From Aquibacillus salsiterrae (GTDB lineage Bacteria; Bacillota; Bacilli; Bacillales; Amphibacillaceae): DNA of 55,764 nucleotides. The notes beneath the pieces were generated by a model. The model saw only the letters and a program-made list of their open reading frames with translations. It was not told the origin of the DNA and did no database searches. The DNA is taken from contig NZ_JAMQKC010000016.1 of assembly GCF_028416595.1 (NCBI RefSeq), positions 1 to 55,764 on the forward strand, written 5' to 3'. This document shows, piece after piece, positions 10,387 through 19,156 of the stretch (positions within the stretch are counted from its first letter, which is position 1; each line of letters opens with the position of its first letter). The translations under genes and the position numbers were made by a program.

Positions 10387-11809
10387 CCTGACCTGACCCT
10401 CCTACATGTTGCTTTTGAAAATAATGTAACCGTACATACCTCTGTTTATCTATGTCGCTCTCAACCTTACCCTTTTTCACCCCAACCAACCACAAAACGT
10501 CGTCTTGTTGACCGGTAATTACTGGCCATGAATCCCTCAAGTACTTTGGTATTTTTTCATCAATGAAAATATCCTTCACCTTTTTAGTTCCATTTAATCC
10601 TCTAATAAGCATGCGGTCCCCTGGCCTTCTTGTCCGCACAAGAAACGGATATTGTGGTGGGATTGAATCAGGAAGTATCATGACGTTTTTTGACTGTTCT
10701 TCCTCGTAGTTATCTGTAAAAACTGAAGTAATAACAGATCCATTTGGAAGCGTTATTTGTCCGGGTACATCCAAAGTGAATTCATAGTGCAAATCTGCAT
10801 TATTTTTAAAATAACATAAAACTCGCGTGTAAGATTTGGTCACTAGTAATCCGTTTGGGAAATCGAGGGTGACATTCGCCTTTTCGTTATGTATTAAATG
10901 AAAAAACTGTTGTTCATGAACATAGGATAAACCTTCTGGCACATTATCATATAGATAGTTCAATATTAGATGATAGGTACGTCTTTGTAAAGCAAATGGA
11001 TAACGAAGGAAATCGTCTATGTTAAAACTTACCTCACTTTTGTTATCGATTTGAACAATTGAATGGAAAACCTTTTTCGCTTCTTGATGAAGATAAGACT
11101 CGTCTTCTCTTAACAGCTCACTTAATGCTTGCATATGCTTATGAATACTCGGATTTTGCTCGCGAAGTAATGGTAAGATGTTATGCCTAAGATGATTTCT
11201 TGTATAGACAGTCTCTCCATTAGAAGGGTCTCGTCGCGGCTTTATCCCGTACACTTGACAATAAGCTTCGATTTCCTTTTTAGAAACAGCTAGGAACGGC
11301 CGAATAAGCTGACCCGTTGCAAATCGACGTTTGACCGGTATGCCAATTAATCCATTTGGCGTTGTATTTCTTATTAACCGCATCAGTATTGTTTCTGCTT
11401 GGTCATCGCCATGGTGCCCAAGTGCTAAAAAATCCGCTTGAAACCGCCTCATCTGTTCTTCAAAAAAGCGATATCTCATTTCACGGGCTGCGACTTGAGT
11501 GCTTAAGCCCGTGCTACGTTTATACGTTGGGACATCAAGAAAGGTTTCATAAAAATTTATTTTCCATTCTAAGCAAATTTGGCGAACATATTCGACATCT
11601 TGGTGCGATTGTTCCTCCCTTAAGCCATGGTCAATCGACAATGCAATAATATTTAAGTGGTAGTCCTTTCTTATTTTACAAAAAAAGTGGAGGAGGGCCA
11701 TTGAATCTGGACCACCAGAAACACCAATTAGTACTGTTGCCCCTTCATGCAATAAGTCGTGTTTCTTAATAAATGCCTTAACCTCATTTTCCACGTCACT
11801 CCACTCCAT
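10379..11809 (-). CDS. tilS: tRNA(Ile)-lysidine synthase
   Basis: TilS changes C34 of tRNA-Ile(CAU) to lysidine so that it reads AUA codons; the gene is essential. The N-type ATP pyrophosphatase loop SGGPDS lies near residue 30 in [18 protein letters not shown], and [18 protein letters not shown] further on is also family-typical. C-terminal TilS domains contain RTRRPGDRM and [13 protein letters not shown]. The start is uncertain: the ATG at 11809 has little before it, whereas a GTG five codons in follows a GGAGTGGAGTG sequence. Confidence 0.95.
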   Translation of the reverse strand: MEWSDVENEVKAFIKKHDLLHEGATVLIGVSGGPDSMALLHFFCKIRKDYHLNIIALSIDHGLREEQSHQDVEYVRQICLEWKINFYETFLDVPTYKRSTGLSTQVAAREMRYRFFEEQMRRFQADFLALGHHGDDQAETILMRLIRNTTPNGLIGIPVKRRFATGQLIRPFLAVSKKEIEAYCQVYGIKPRRDPSNGETVYTRNHLRHNILPLLREQNPSIHKHMQALSELLREDESYLHQEAKKVFHSIVQIDNKSEVSFNIDDFLRYPFALQRRTYHLILNYLYDNVPEGLSYVHEQQFFHLIHNEKANVTLDFPNGLLVTKSYTRVLCYFKNNADLHYEFTLDVPGQITLPNGSVITSVFTDNYEEEQSKNVMILPDSIPPQYPFLVRTRRPGDRMLIRGLNGTKKVKDIFIDEKIPKYLRDSWPVITGQQDDVLWLVGVKKGKVESDIDKQRYVRLHYFQKQHVGGSGQDA

Positions 11810-11923
11810 TACTTGATATTGCTTTTTTTCCTATCCTTAGGATAGCATTATTCTTTAGTACACTGCAAAAAGTTGGAACAATTATTTTTAGACCGATCAT
11901 AGTGAACTTTACATACAACAGCT

Positions 11924-12910
11924 TTACTTTAAAATTAAATAAAATAAATAAAACAAGATTACAACAATAAATATCCCGATACTTTCTAAAAATGGATGGC
12001 CAGCTGCTTTTGTTTGTTTGTTCACTTGTGACCTACGTCTCGGTTGGGGCTGCGTATTTGAATTTCGTTGATTGATGCGATAGTAGTTCGAACCTTTGTC
12101 AGATCGTTTCATAATTAAGGAAGCAAGCTCATCTTTCATTTGTTTGCTTGTCGTATATTCTCCTTTTAAAGCTTTTGCCAGACACGGTTGATATGGAGCA
12201 AGCGGTTTTGTTTGATAAAGCTTTTGTAATAAGGTTTTCTGTGGATTGGACCCACGTTCAAACCTTTTCGGATGATAAAAATGTAGCATAACCATCGCTA
12301 AGGCAAACAAGTCATAGGACGGTTCAGCTTTTCGTGAGCCGAAGTTCCAATAACCCCGATCATAGAATTCGGTAAACTCCTTAATTGACCTACCTATTTG
12401 AGTTGTTCCTCCAACATCAATCCATCTCAGCCTAGGTGGTGGATAGGTTACAATGAGATTATCCGTCTTCAAATCACCAAACACCCATCCCGCTTCATGA
12501 AGCTCTGTTAAGTCATCGAGCAATTGAAGCATGAGAATCCCTAACCATTCTTCTCCGTGTGCATGAATAAATGTAGACAGTTGTTTTCCACGTAAAAATT
12601 CCATGACATAAAAGGAGTATCGCTCCCCTCGTGGGTCAATCCAATCATCTACATCTAACAAAGAAGGCCCAAGGCGATTTCCCTGGACCTTTTGAAAGGA
12701 TTTTAGGACATTAACCTCCATCGTAATAGAAGAACTTTTGTCACTTATTTTTAACGCTTGTGGCTTTCCATCTGACTCACATAAATAGACAGAACCAATC
12801 GCACCACTTCCTAATCGTTTTCTGATTACATACTTTTTATGATGCCATTTGCCAGTGACTACATCTCCAGGCCTTAATCTAAAATCCTGTTTCTTCGATG
12901 TTTGATTCAT
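11924..12910 (-). CDS. yabT: Membrane-attached serine/threonine protein kinase YabT
   Basis: A 328-residue Hanks-type kinase with one C-terminal membrane segment (about 305-327) and no extracellular domain. The glycine loop is LGSGAIGSVYL (about 35-45), with the ATP lysine in ALKIS. The catalytic loop is GDLKTDNLIV, and the metal-binding segment is IDVGGTT. The FGDLK and DVGG forms replace the usual HRDLK and DFG; I remember the same in B. subtilis YabT, so they are family features. In B. subtilis YabT acts during spore development, binds DNA and phosphorylates RecA. The gene overlaps yabS by about 32 nt. Confidence 0.92.
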   Translation of the reverse strand: MNQTSKKQDFRLRPGDVVTGKWHHKKYVIRKRLGSGAIGSVYLCESDGKPQALKISDKSSSITMEVNVLKSFQKVQGNRLGPSLLDVDDWIDPRGERYSFYVMEFLRGKQLSTFIHAHGEEWLGILMLQLLDDLTELHEAGWVFGDLKTDNLIVTYPPPRLRWIDVGGTTQIGRSIKEFTEFYDRGYWNFGSRKAEPSYDLFALAMVMLHFYHPKRFERGSNPQKTLLQKLYQTKPLAPYQPCLAKALKGEYTTSKQMKDELASLIMKRSDKGSNYYRINQRNSNTQPQPRRRSQVNKQTKAAGHPFLESIGIFIVVILFYLFYLILK

Positions 12911-13619
12911 CTTCTTTCAAGAAGCTCCTTTTTAGGCTTTTCTTGCCAAACTGATACATTGCTTCCTTTAAAGCAGGTCCTGTTGGTGTAATCCCTCCAC
13001 TAGTTAATTTAGGGAATACAGAGGAGATGGAGTCTAACTTTGGCGACCAATCCATAATCTTTTCAATCGGTTTTTTCTTCCCTGGAAAGGTGAAAATCGC
13101 AAAACGATTTCGGCCTATTCTTGCGTTCATACTAACAGATAAATCAATGATAGATTCTTGTACAGTTGGTAATTTGTTACTCATACTAGCACTTGAATCT
13201 ACTAAAACGAGTACTTCTAAATCACTAGTCTCCCCTAAATCATCGACTACTTCCATTACTTCTCCGCGCTGTTCTGGTGGTAGTTCATCGAGCGACTTAT
13301 CTGGTCCAAGAATTTGTTTAAGTTCTTGATTAACGACACCTTGTAATGTTTGCGTCATAGCTTGTCTAGTTACCGTTTGAACGGTTTGTGATAGTGCTTG
13401 TTGATAAACAATCTGGCTTACGCCGTTTCCAGATAAGGCAATGTCTTCCACCTCTTGTAACCCTGTTGGGTCTTCGCTTTGATTATCTTCTAATATACCA
13501 ATTACATTTACCGTTATTCCTTGTTGAGCTGCTAATGCCGCAACTGCTGATGGGTCTTCCCCTTTATTTGAGCAACCGTCCGTAATTAATAGAATTTGTT
13601 TCAATGTCCCTTTTTTCAT
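12879..13619 (-). CDS. yabS: VWA-domain protein YabS
   Basis: A 246-residue cytosolic protein. Its first part, KKGTLKQILLITDGCSNKGEDPSA, and a second part with a von Willebrand A fold carry MIDAS residues in VLVDSSASMSNK (DxSxS, about 155-166) and the later GITPTGPAL. The ATG at 13619 has GGGAGGAG 8 nt upstream and matches relatives; the longer frame starting MWINKG has no such site. It stands directly before yabT as in B. subtilis, so the pair probably acts together. Function is unproven. Confidence 0.9.
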   Translation of the reverse strand: MKKGTLKQILLITDGCSNKGEDPSAVAALAAQQGITVNVIGILEDNQSEDPTGLQEVEDIALSGNGVSQIVYQQALSQTVQTVTRQAMTQTLQGVVNQELKQILGPDKSLDELPPEQRGEVMEVVDDLGETSDLEVLVLVDSSASMSNKLPTVQESIIDLSVSMNARIGRNRFAIFTFPGKKKPIEKIMDWSPKLDSISSVFPKLTSGGITPTGPALKEAMYQFGKKSLKRSFLKEDESNIEETGF

Positions 13620-13740
13620 TGGTATAACTCCTCCCATTATTATCCCTTTATTAATCCACAAGTTAAATAACTATTAGCATCATTGTTGCCATGAAATAAG
13701 AGAAATATACCTCTTATTCTATTAATTAGACATTTAGAAC

Positions 13741-13882
13741 AAAAGCGTAAGACAAGCCTCGTAATGGCGGTCTTTGCCATGTAGAGGATTTACTACGACT
13801 CAGAAGGGGTAGGCGTTGAAGCTTGACGTGGCTGTCGCAGGATGTTGTGGATATGTAGATAATTTTTATACTTTTCAACAAC
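13741..13882 (+). repeat. Intergenic repeat copy 3
   Basis: A long copy with AAAAGCGTAAGACAAGCC, the hairpin-forming TGGCGGTCTTTGCCA, GGGGTAGGCGTTGAAGCT, GGCTGTCGCAGGATG and an end with TTTTTATACTTTTC. It stops at the U-tract of the spoIIE terminator. A small open frame inside is not credible as a gene. Confidence 0.75.
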
Positions 13883-13931
13883 AAAAAAACATCGACTCGT
13901 GCTACGTTTAGCCACAAGTCGATGTTTTTTG
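13883..13931 (-). terminator. Intrinsic terminator of spoIIE
   Basis: ACATCGACTTGTG and a matching arm form a long stem, and seven U residues follow on the minus strand (13883-13889). It begins next to the spoIIE stop codon. Confidence 0.85.
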
Positions 13932-16385
13932 CTAATTAGCCTTTTTGTGATAAGTCGGAATTGCTGCCCATTTAGGATTATTCTTTTCAATCTTTGCCAC
14001 CAATACTGTCATATCATCCTCTATTTCTCCTGCACGTGTTCTAACTACTTCTTCAAGGAGTAGGTCTGCCATATCTTGTGGATCCTCAGATTCTACTTCT
14101 TTTATTTTTCGTTTTAACCACATATCCACATTCTCGATATTTTTAGGTCCCTCAAAGATGCCATCACTCATCATGATGAGTAAGTCACCTGCTTTAAGCT
14201 GCTCGTTTACTACCTCGACATCGAATTCTTGGATGATTCCAATTGGTAGGTTACTAGCCTCTACTTTAATAATTTTGTTTCCTCGTTTAATAAAGCTAGG
14301 TGTTGAGCCAATCTTCAGAAATCGAACTGCTGCATTATGCAAATCAATCATTGCTAAGTCTAAAGTAGAAAAGATCTCATCACTCGTACGTAATGATAAA
14401 ATTGAATTAATCGACTTAATAGCTACTTGTTCTTGGATACCTGATTGTAAAATTTGTTGGAGCAATCGAAGGGTTTCTGCACTTTCTTCATGTGCCCGTT
14501 CACCATTCCCCATACCATCACTTATTGCCATGGCATATTTTCCAGCTCCTAATTCAATCGTCGAATAACTATCACCTGAAACTAGCCCTCCACCTTTTGC
14601 CGCATGGGAGACGCCTGTTTCGACAACGTATTTCTTTGCCGAGCCAAAGGATAAATAACAGTAACCATTTGGCACTGGTGAAATTTCCTCTTCTTTTACC
14701 ACAACAGTTTCTTTTAATATATCTGACAGCATTGGGGCAATTAATTTCGGTCCCTCGCCATGATAATTATAAAATGTCAAATTCATTTCGATATCAATGT
14801 TTCCTTTTTCCAGACTGTAAATATCTAACTTCTCTAGTTCTATTCCCATATGATTTAGTGCTGCAACAATCTCAACCTCTTGTTGTTCATGGTTCTCTCG
14901 TTCTTTTAAAATCTCATTTGCGAAATCACCCATTACTTGGGAAACACCTAATAATTGGTCCGCAACAAACCGGCGACTTTCACTTACTTGCTTTTTTAGC
15001 TTTCGATTTGCTTCAAAAAAGGATAGTTCCTGACGCATTGTATCTAACACTTTTTTAGATTTGACGCAATGATTTTCGAAACTACTCTGTGTAACCTTAT
15101 TCGGATTACGATTATCTTCTAAGTCTTGTTTCAAGTTAGTCATCATATCATATGTTTTATCAAAGTTTTGTGCCCAGCACCATTCCTTCTTAAAGCACGT
15201 TTGACACGTCTTCTCTGTCACATTACTTAAGAAGTAATCTGTTTCTTTATCATTTTCCTCTTCAATAGCTGTCTTTTGTTCTAAGGTGAAGCTATCCGAT
15301 AATGCATGAAATACGTTAGAAAACTGTTTTACCCGGCTTGCTGTTACATCTCGCACCTTTTGTAAATATTGCTCCTGTTCCTTTGAATGCTCAATCGTAC
15401 CAGGAATATAACGAGAAATTTTCTTAATCCAGCTTTCTGGTGTACAGAAAAATAAAATAATCGCTATTAATGATTCCATAATTGATGGTAGTAATGCATC
15501 GAGACCCTTACCGTATATTCCAATTAATAAGGTTCCAACTAAAAGGCCTAAACCAACACCAATCTTTTTTCCATCCTTTAACAATCCACCAAGTAATCCC
15601 GAAAATGCTAATAAACTCATTTGATATAGACTTGCAACATTAGCAAGACTAAGAATTAAGCCAGCAACGACCCCAACGGTAGATCCAATTGCCGCTCCAC
15701 CAACATAGGATAGCCAAAGGACTAGATATCGTGATGAGATTTGTTCTATTGCTGCTCCTTTAATTTCCCAACCTATTGTTCCAGTCAATACAGAAGCAAG
15801 TAGAATTATCATACATACAATTTCTTCATTTTTTAATGTAGGTTTGTATCTTTTCGGTGATAATAACGGGATGCTTTGCATAAAAATAAGTACTAACACC
15901 GCACTTAGTACCCCCTCAACTGCAGCAAGCATCCATTCGTATGAAGATAATTGGTTCAATAATGCATAACCGATCACTCTAGGTAATACACTAGAAACAA
16001 AGACAAGGATTGGAATGATTTTCTGCTGGTGGTTCATCCTTTTACATACGGATGCAAGTAAGATGAAAACGATCATGGCAGCAAATACATAACTCCCTTG
16101 TTCAACTCCGAGTGTTAAGGCACCGATCAGAGTCGCAAGCACTAATTTAAACGATTTATCCTTTCGCATAAACCATACTGATGCTAAAAACGAAAGGGCA
16201 AATGGCGTTAGTGAAGATAGTACAACTGCTCGTCCTAATAAAAAGCCTACGATAAATAAAAGCCAACCCTTTTCTATGAAAAAGAGTTTTGTCTTTTCTC
16301 CAAGTTTCTTCTTCCATGATTGTACATTGTTGCTATTATGTACGACGATTGATTTGGATTCGTTTCCAGTTGCTGAACCCATCAT
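13932..16385 (-). CDS. spoIIE: Stage II sporulation protein E (SpoIIAA-P phosphatase)
   Basis: SpoIIE sits at the polar septum, interacts with FtsZ and dephosphorylates SpoIIAA, which frees SigF in the forespore. About 817 residues, like B. subtilis. The first 330 or so contain about ten membrane segments. A central region carries a cysteine cluster (CQTCFKKEWCW). The C-terminal PP2C domain has DGMGNGERAHEES and LIMMSDGIFEG, which hold metal-binding aspartates. I use the ATG at 16385, which has GGAG 9 nt upstream, and not the extended frame starting MVYKKEW. It precedes yabS and yabT as in B. subtilis. Confidence 0.97.
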   Translation of the reverse strand: MMGSATGNESKSIVVHNSNNVQSWKKKLGEKTKLFFIEKGWLLFIVGFLLGRAVVLSSLTPFALSFLASVWFMRKDKSFKLVLATLIGALTLGVEQGSYVFAAMIVFILLASVCKRMNHQQKIIPILVFVSSVLPRVIGYALLNQLSSYEWMLAAVEGVLSAVLVLIFMQSIPLLSPKRYKPTLKNEEIVCMIILLASVLTGTIGWEIKGAAIEQISSRYLVLWLSYVGGAAIGSTVGVVAGLILSLANVASLYQMSLLAFSGLLGGLLKDGKKIGVGLGLLVGTLLIGIYGKGLDALLPSIMESLIAIILFFCTPESWIKKISRYIPGTIEHSKEQEQYLQKVRDVTASRVKQFSNVFHALSDSFTLEQKTAIEEENDKETDYFLSNVTEKTCQTCFKKEWCWAQNFDKTYDMMTNLKQDLEDNRNPNKVTQSSFENHCVKSKKVLDTMRQELSFFEANRKLKKQVSESRRFVADQLLGVSQVMGDFANEILKERENHEQQEVEIVAALNHMGIELEKLDIYSLEKGNIDIEMNLTFYNYHGEGPKLIAPMLSDILKETVVVKEEEISPVPNGYCYLSFGSAKKYVVETGVSHAAKGGGLVSGDSYSTIELGAGKYAMAISDGMGNGERAHEESAETLRLLQQILQSGIQEQVAIKSINSILSLRTSDEIFSTLDLAMIDLHNAAVRFLKIGSTPSFIKRGNKIIKVEASNLPIGIIQEFDVEVVNEQLKAGDLLIMMSDGIFEGPKNIENVDMWLKRKIKEVESEDPQDMADLLLEEVVRTRAGEIEDDMTVLVAKIEKNNPKWAAIPTYHKKAN

Positions 16386-16410
16386 TCTACACCACTCCTT
16401 CTTGTAGACC

Positions 16411-16443
16411 ATTTAAACACAATTCGCCCCATAATTTTGTCAA
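16411..16443 (-). promoter_or_regulatory. Putative Spo0A-type spoIIE promoter with a 21-nt spacer
   Basis: On the minus strand a perfect TTGACA (16438-16443) is followed after 21 nt by TTAAAT (16411-16416). B. subtilis spoIIE is known for an unusually long spacer and Spo0A activation. The -10 match is only moderate. A Spo0A-like box lies about 27 nt upstream. Confidence 0.45.
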
Positions 16444-16469
16444 AACAACAGATGTATCGTTCAAAAATG

Positions 16470-16476
16470 TTCGACG
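16470..16476 (-). promoter_or_regulatory. Candidate Spo0A box upstream of spoIIE
   Basis: The minus strand reads CGTCGAA, six of seven with TGTCGAA. A second imperfect site (TGTCGAT on the plus strand) lies near 16534. One mismatch each, so this is tentative. Confidence 0.4.
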
Positions 16477-16708
16477 TCATTCTAGGTAAGAATCGATGTT
16501 TCAACACAAAAAGTATGAATCTTACCGATTTCTTGTCGATGTATGATAGCTAGGTTAAACAAGAAAACTGGGGTAAAAGCAGCCTCATCCCTCACCACAA
16601 CAGGCTAAACTCATTAAATGTTTATTTGTTTTTTTTGACGAATGATTAATTGAATTTTTTTTGATAGAAATGATAACTTCCTTGATGGTCGACAAGACAC
16701 CCAAATGA

Positions 16709-16772
16709 AGTATAAAAAAATTTAAGCGTGGATACCCGGTGACATCACGTCCAGCTTCAGCGCTTTTATTCT
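16709..16772 (-). repeat. Intergenic repeat copy 4 (inverted relative to the others)
   Basis: Reading the minus strand gives AAAAGCGCTGAAGCTGGACG, then TATCCACGCTTAAATTTTTT and TATACT. This is the same core as copy 2 but in the opposite orientation, lying about 20 nt beyond the end of the NUDIX gene. Confidence 0.7.
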
Positions 16773-16790
16773 ATTAAATGTCATAAACAC

Positions 16791-17414
16791 TTATTTTTTA
16801 GAATAGTGTTGTTTTATTCCGTCAATTACCATTCGATAATAGGCTTCATCATGTGGAACAAAATCCTTTTTGCTTACTGTTGTTCTAAATGGAATTTTCC
16901 TTCCTCCATGACATTCAAAACCTACAACACTTACATACTGACGATCTTCTAACAGTAAATCTTCTATATCTTCGAGCAGAATTTGTACCATTGCCGTTAT
17001 TTCACTTTCTTGTATAGTTAATTGCTCCATCGCTCCATCATACTCATAAAGATAGATATGACAATGTTCATTATCCTTAAACCCTGGACCTTCTAACTGT
17101 TCAGAATAAATCCCAAGTGATACTAATTGCTCAAATGGCGGAGCAATACCGACTTCTTCTTCTAGTTCGCGGACACCATCATGCATAGATTCCCCCGCTA
17201 GCATGTGTCCTGCTGCAGATATATCAATCAGACCCGGAAACAAGTCCTTGTTTGGATGTCTCCTCTGCAATAGGAGTTATACTTGCTCCTGTTCTTTTAT
17301 AACTATCCAGCATTGAAACGTTTGGTGCCATAACCCTAATCGATGTGCATCTTCCCTATTCGCCTTACCAATATGTTTTTTATTATGATCAAAAATGTCG
17401 AGTTGTTCTATCAT
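16791..17414 (-). pseudogene. NUDIX hydrolase interrupted by an in-frame TAA
   Basis: The frame from the ATG at 17414, preceded by GGGGGA, reads MIEQLDIFDHNKKHIG..., then HRLGLWHQTFQCWIV as in isopentenyl-isomerase-like NUDIX proteins. At codon 46 (17277-17279) there is a TAA. The same frame continues LLLQRRHPNKDLFPG and an intact NUDIX box, GHMLAGE...RELEEEVGI. A single base change would restore a 207-residue protein of normal length. The part from 17270 could only start at a TTG without a ribosome binding site. The start is 19 nt after the phosphatase gene, suggesting a former two-gene operon. The break could be a real null mutation, a sequencing error, or a read-through stop. The substrate is unknown. 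Confidence 0.8.
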
Positions 17415-17433
17415 TACTGTCCCCCAGTCTTGA

Positions 17434-18012
17434 TTACTCATTGCTTACTGGTGATAAATGGCTAACATCATTATACTTATGTATTTTCCAGTTCCCATCT
17501 ATATGTTCGACATGATTGAGACATGCATTTAATAATCTTGTCTGTTTAGAAGCAATCTGCCCATCTGAAATGGTTTCAAGGATTAAGCTGATTACCGCAC
17601 CATGAGCAACAACTAACACTTTTTTATTGCTGTATTGATCAACAATCTGTTTCATCCCTTCCATCACCCGTTCCAAAACTTGTCCCTTTGTTTCTGCACC
17701 TGGGTACCGTTTGTCTGGATATAGTCGGTCTCGTTCCTCTTTAGTAGTCCCTTCTGCTTTACCAAATGACCACTCTTTCAATTGTTCCATCTCCACCAGT
17801 GGTACATGTACTCCTTCATTAATGATTTCAGCTGTCTCCTTTGCCCTTCTTAATGGACTAGTGACAAGGACATCCCATTCGGTGTCCTTAAAATAGTCAC
17901 GACATTCTCTAGCCTGTTGTCTACCAGTTTCATTCAATGGAATATCTGTCTTTCCCTGTAATTTTTCATTAAGATTCCAATCTGTTTCGCCATGGCGAAT
18001 TAAACATATCAT
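17434..18012 (-). CDS. Histidine phosphatase family protein (phosphoglycerate mutase-like)
   Basis: A 192-residue cytosolic enzyme with the catalytic motif LIRHGETDWN (about 4-13) and a second histidine in VVAHGAVI near 150. LNETGRQQA follows the first motif as in broad-specificity phosphatases such as PhoE and CobC. A G-rich site lies before the ATG. It is not in this position in B. subtilis; with the NUDIX gene it forms an insertion between spoIIE and the tRNA gene. Length and motifs fit a phosphatase better than a glycolytic mutase, but the substrate cannot be deduced. Confidence 0.88.
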   Translation of the reverse strand: MICLIRHGETDWNLNEKLQGKTDIPLNETGRQQARECRDYFKDTEWDVLVTSPLRRAKETAEIINEGVHVPLVEMEQLKEWSFGKAEGTTKEERDRLYPDKRYPGAETKGQVLERVMEGMKQIVDQYSNKKVLVVAHGAVISLILETISDGQIASKQTRLLNACLNHVEHIDGNWKIHKYNDVSHLSPVSNE

Positions 18013-18042
18013 TTATTTGGCCCCCCTATTAAAACCATACTA

Positions 18043-18071
18043 TTGACACTTGCCATTCACTATTGTATTAT
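18043..18071 (+). promoter_or_regulatory. SigA promoter of tRNA-Met
   Basis: Consensus TTGACA (18043-18048), a 17-nt spacer and TATTAT (18066-18071), about 25 nt before the tRNA. Confidence 0.85.
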
Positions 18072-18096
18072 ATCATTTGTGCATTTAGAAATACTT

Positions 18097-18170
18097 GGCG
18101 GCGTAGCTCAGCTGGCTAGAGCGTACGGTTCATACCCGTGAGGTCGTGGGTTCGACTCCCTCCGCCGCTA
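18097..18170 (+). tRNA. tRNA-Met (CAT), elongator type
   Basis: A full cloverleaf can be folded. The acceptor stem GGCGGCG pairs with CGCCGCT (one G-U pair), then discriminator A. The anticodon stem TACGG/CCGTG encloses TTCATAC with anticodon CAT. The T loop is TTCGACT. It begins GGCGGCG and lacks the mispaired first base and GGGG acceptor of initiators, and it differs from the Ile(CAU) species, so elongator Met is the best reading. CCA is not encoded. It is transcribed against the flanking genes. B. subtilis also has tRNA genes (trnSL) between yabR and spoIIE. Confidence 0.93.
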
Positions 18171-18205
18171 TTAAGAAAAGCTCTTGGATTTTTTCTAATC
18201 TTCTA
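18171..18205 (+). repeat. Intergenic repeat copy 5 (remnant)
   Basis: Only TTAAGAAAAGCTCTTGGATT and TTTTCTAATCTTC remain, joining the two ends of longer copies. It lies between the tRNA and the bidirectional terminator. Confidence 0.55.
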
Positions 18206-18237
18206 AAAAAGCTGATCCCTTAAGAATCAGCTTTTTT
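18204..18237. terminator. Bidirectional terminator between tRNA-Met and yabR
   Basis: AGCTGAT pairs with ATCAGCT, flanked by A6 and T6, so it can end both the plus-strand tRNA transcript and the minus-strand yabR transcript. Confidence 0.85.
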
Positions 18238-18290
18238 CTGTATAGTCTAGTTTTAGCATTCTTCTTGACACTTTCGGTATAGACAGCAAG

Positions 18291-18692
18291 TTATCCTTTT
18301 TTAGCACCTCGACCTCCGCGTTTAGATTCAGTATTCTTTCTAAGTGAAGCTAAACGGTCCTCAGAGTCTTTCAAAAACTTATTCATTTTCGCTTCAAAAG
18401 ACTCAGTATGATCACGGTTATTCTTAACATGAGGTTTGCGGCGCGCTGGTGGTGGATTATCTTTTGCCTTCTTGATAGATAAACCTATTTTTCCATCATT
18501 TTCCACATTAACAACTTTAACAGTTACTTCATCACCAACTGATAAATGGTCATTAATGTCTTTTACATAGTTATCGGCAACCTCACTAATATGAACTAAT
18601 CCTGTAGAACCACCTGGAAGTTCAACAAAAGCTCCAAAATTAGTGATCCCTGTTACCTTACCCTGCAACTTGCTGCCTACTTCGATTGACAT
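18291..18692 (-). CDS. yabR: S1 RNA-binding domain protein YabR
   Basis: A 133-residue protein. Residues 5-75 form one S1/OB domain: GSKLQGKVTGITNFGAFVEL then GLVHISEVADNYV and GKIGLSIKKAKD. The rest is a basic tail rich in Lys and Arg (SKRGGRGAKKG), likely to bind RNA. AGGAGGAG lies before the ATG. The order with divIC is conserved in Bacilli. Function is not established. Confidence 0.92.
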   Translation of the reverse strand: MSIEVGSKLQGKVTGITNFGAFVELPGGSTGLVHISEVADNYVKDINDHLSVGDEVTVKVVNVENDGKIGLSIKKAKDNPPPARRKPHVKNNRDHTESFEAKMNKFLKDSEDRLASLRKNTESKRGGRGAKKG

Positions 18693-18767
18693 AAAAAAAA
18701 TGCTCCTCCTTAAATTTTGAAAAAAGATATCATACTCATATATTATATATAAGCATCAAAAAATGTG

Positions 18768-19148
18768 TCAATATGACGGGTCCTCATCTGGAAGTTTGAA
18801 GACAATTTCTCCTTTTTCCGTGAAAAAGTAATTTGTTTTCGCAATTTGTAGGACATACTCCTCATCATTAAGGAGCTTCACTTCTTCCTGTAAATCCTTT
18901 TCCTCACTTTTAAGAACAGCCAATTCCTTTTGTAAAGATTCATACTGCCCCTGTTTATCCGCATAGAGGTTTCGTTGTTTCAAATGATACGTCGTAATAC
19001 TGCCTATTGTAAGAAACACAATGAAAGAAAACAGTACCAGACGGCGAAGTAAACGTTTCTTTTTCTTAAGTTGTCTTTGCATGTATGCATCGTATTGATC
19101 CATATATGATGAGTCTATTTTTGCCACTTTGCGTTCTTTCCTAGTCAC
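18768..19148 (-). CDS. divIC: Cell division protein DivIC
   Basis: A bitopic division protein that works with FtsL and DivIB at the septum. The basic cytoplasmic N-terminus (QRQLKKKKRLLRRL) is followed by one membrane segment (about 37-54), then a coiled coil (about 62-98) and a short conserved end, YVLQIAKTNYFFTEKGEIVFKLP. Length 126 residues, typical. The start is a GTG, with AAGGGG about 13 nt upstream, so the exact start is a little uncertain. Confidence 0.93.
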   Translation of the reverse strand: MTRKERKVAKIDSSYMDQYDAYMQRQLKKKKRLLRRLVLFSFIVFLTIGSITTYHLKQRNLYADKQGQYESLQKELAVLKSEEKDLQEEVKLLNDEEYVLQIAKTNYFFTEKGEIVFKLPDEDPSY

Positions 19149-19156
19149 CGACCGGC

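Larger units (their letters stand above)
16386..16790. other. Non-coding gap between the NUDIX gene and spoIIE
   Basis: It holds the putative spoIIE promoter, Spo0A-like boxes and one intergenic repeat copy (16709-16772). I see no gene here, although the segment is about 400 nt. Confidence 0.6.

Noticed and set aside
12400-12480. Unusual kinase motifs in YabT (GDLKTDN and DVGG)
   Set aside because: They first looked like defects, but the B. subtilis YabT sequence, as I recall it, has the same forms.
13726-13990. Two short frames near the spoIIE 3' end
   Set aside because: They read repeat copy 3 and the terminator, so coding is not credible.
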